From Scrofimicrobium canadense (GTDB lineage Bacteria; Actinomycetota; Actinomycetes; Actinomycetales; Actinomycetaceae): a stretch of 64,000 nt of DNA. The notes under the pieces are model-generated. The model saw only the letters and a list, made by a program, of their open reading frames with translations. It was not told where the DNA came from and ran no database searches. Location: contig NZ_VULO01000006.1 of assembly GCF_009696615.1 (NCBI RefSeq), positions 1 to 64,000 on the forward strand. The letters are read 5' to 3'. Positions 62,553-64,000 of this stretch are shown here, one piece after another (within the stretch, counting starts at the first letter, position 1; every line of letters begins with the position of its first letter). The translations under genes and the position numbers were made by a program.

Positions 62553-63705
62553 TTACGAGGCAGTGCGAGCCTGTCCAGGTACTGCGTCAGTCGCAATCGT
62601 GAGGTCGCGGTCAACAGTTTCAGGAACCATTATCGAGGCAATCACGGTACAGATCATGGTGAATGACATATAGATCGCAATCGGAATCCACGTCCCAAAT
62701 TGCAATAATAGCCACGAGCAAATGAATGGTGCGATGCCACCCCCAATGAGGGAGGAAAGCTCGTGAGCAATCGTGACTCCGGCATACCGGTACCGAGTAC
62801 CAAAGAGCTCTGGGAAGTAGGCCATTTGCACTCCGTCGTTACCGTAAGCTGCGAAAATATATCCCAAAACTACCGCAAGGCCGACCAACACGGTGAGACC
62901 TGTATTGAGCAGCGTAAAATAAACGATAGGCATTACGATGCCCAGACCTGCGATCAGAAGATAGATCGGTTTACGTCCAAATCGATCAGACAAGAATCCC
63001 CAGGTGAATGCGGAGATCATTCCGACGATTGCTCCGATGAGCTGAATGACTGTGATCGTGGAACGCGGGAAGAACTCGCTGGTACCAGGAAGTACAACAT
63101 ATGCGGTAACAAAGGTCACAAAGAATGTTTGGACAGTATAAGAGTTAGTATTTGGCCCCCAGTTCATTACTGCGACCATAAAAATGCTTTTCCAACCATA
63201 CTTGAACGCTTCAACGATGGGTGCCGATTCGGCATGTTCGGCATCCGTGGAGTTCTTCAACTCGACAAACACAGGTGATTTTGCGAGATGACGGCAGATA
63301 AGCCACGCACCAAAAATAACCAGAATCGATGCCAGGAAGATGATCCGCCACCCCCCAGCTGATAAATGCCTCTTCCGGCATGACCCACTGAACAACCGCA
63401 AACATGAACGTACCAAGAACTGTTCCTCCGGCAGCACCAACCATCACCGATGACGACATACGACCACGTTTTCCCGGAGGCGCAGTTTCAGTGAGAAGAG
63501 TGGCTGAACCAGACTGCTCGGCTCCCGCACCTAGGTCCTGGAGGAGCCTCAGAAGGAATAAGAGGATCGGCGCAGCAACGCCGATGGCGGCGAAACTGGG
63601 GAGACATCCCACGAGGAACGTCGCAGTCCCCATGAGTGCCAAAGTGGAAACCATAACCCATTTGCGGCCAAGCCGTTCGCCAAAGTGGGCAATAATGGGG
63701 AATAC
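62553..63705 (-). pseudogene. MFS transporter (metabolite:H+ symporter type), frameshifted and 5'-truncated
   Basis: Read from the right: AHFGERLGRKWVMVSTLALM (the GDRxGRK loop of MHS-family transporters), then ~100 residues to EEAFISW, where a run of six G (minus strand, 63351-63356) shifts the frame. Removing one G restores SWGWRIIFLASIL, the expected family sequence. From there the frame is intact to the stop (TWGFLSDRFGRKPIYLLIAG, NDGVQMAYFPELFGTRYRYA). The first ~70-80 residues with the first helices are absent; homology ends at about 63702, where the CRISPR array begins. As it stands no functional transporter is made. Confidence 0.85.
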
Positions 63706-63738
63706 GGGATCGGCATCTGCGCCAACTGACAGCAGGAC

Positions 63739-64000
63739 GGCTCATCCCCACGGGCGCGGGGAACACACGCCGAGTTTATCGCTCACGCGCGCGCCGACGG
63801 GCTCATCCCCACGGGCGCGGGGAACACGATTGTCAGGTATTCGGCGGTGGCCCCTACGCCGGCTCATCCCCACGGGCGCGGGGAACACTTTCTTCTATCC
63901 ACTCTGAGAGTCCCAGGTCAGGGCTCATCCCCACGGGCGCGGGGAACACCTATCTCTCCGAGCTTATAGCGCATGTTTTCGCGGCTCATCCCCACGGGCG
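63739..64000 (-). CRISPR. type I-E CRISPR array (distal end; continues beyond window)
   Basis: Four complete 28-base repeats at 63739, 63800, 63861 and 63922 and a fifth cut by the window edge at 63983. All are identical: GGCTCATCCCC, then ACGGGCGCGGGGAACAC on the plus strand. Four spacers of exactly 33 bases are different from one another. The minus-strand form begins GTGTTCCCCGCG and matches the type I-E consensus orientation, so crRNA is probably transcribed right to left and the leader and cas genes should lie to the right. A 33-base stretch at 63706-63738 may be one more spacer. Confidence 0.95.

Overview
This window is chromosomal DNA from an actinobacterium, probably of the Actinomycetaceae type. 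Evidence: actinobacteria-specific small proteins (DUF3107, DUF3117, DUF4235, the sterol-carrier-like family), a dnaK-grpE-dnaJ-hspR operon behind exact HAIR operators, MurT/GatD, a moderate-to-high G+C content, frequent GTG/TTG starts and many start codons that look leaderless (a TANNNT box 6-7 nt upstream). The genus is inference. No rRNA or tRNA gene was seen.

Layout. 0-11 kb: housekeeping genes (end of a UvrD-like helicase, DUF3107, ferritin-like protein, RhlE-type helicase, MarC, PHP phosphoesterase, aminopeptidase P, Mrp, RpiB, O-methyltransferase, LOG protein), interrupted at 5.6-6.9 kb by an AbiEi/DUF559 gene bracketed by two copies of a palindromic repeat. 10.9-21.5 kb: a nucleoside utilisation region (purine nucleoside phosphorylase, phosphopentomutase-like enzyme, DeoC, DeoA, Cdd and a complete BMP-type ABC nucleoside importer), with an intergenic patch of two repeat families and an alcohol dehydrogenase remnant in the middle. 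21.6-24.7 kb: PrsW-like protease, GatD and a MurT that lacks its zinc-ribbon cysteines. 24.8-28.8 kb: the heat-shock operon. 29-38 kb: a plus-strand run including a cadmium-carbonic-anhydrase-like protein, an S4 protein, a secreted polysaccharide deacetylase, an ACT protein and DUF4921. 38-47.8 kb: GdhA, a flavin monooxygenase, a MoxR/DUF58/VWA (Bat-like) operon and an SRAP protein.

47.8-64 kb is the accessory half: a truncated ABC ATPase joined to an IS3-family relic, a type IV toxin-antitoxin locus with intact antitoxin and broken toxin, an unrecognised 549-residue protein, then a type VII secretion module. The module is an EssC-like ATPase (minus strand), divergent from two small WXG100-like proteins, a roughly 600-residue protein with a helical N-terminus and a DUF1023-type alpha/beta-hydrolase domain, and four nearly identical tandem lipoproteins. 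I read the hydrolase plus lipoproteins as a candidate type VII effector with a multiplied immunity-lipoprotein array, comparable in logic to staphylococcal TslA/TilA; this is inference. The module ends against a fragment of a glutamine-amidotransferase-like gene. The window closes with a frameshifted, truncated MFS transporter whose 5' end runs directly into a type I-E CRISPR array (28-nt repeats, 33-nt spacers) that continues beyond the window.

Three unrelated families of short palindromic repeats are dispersed through the window, several exactly at the edges of broken or foreign genes.
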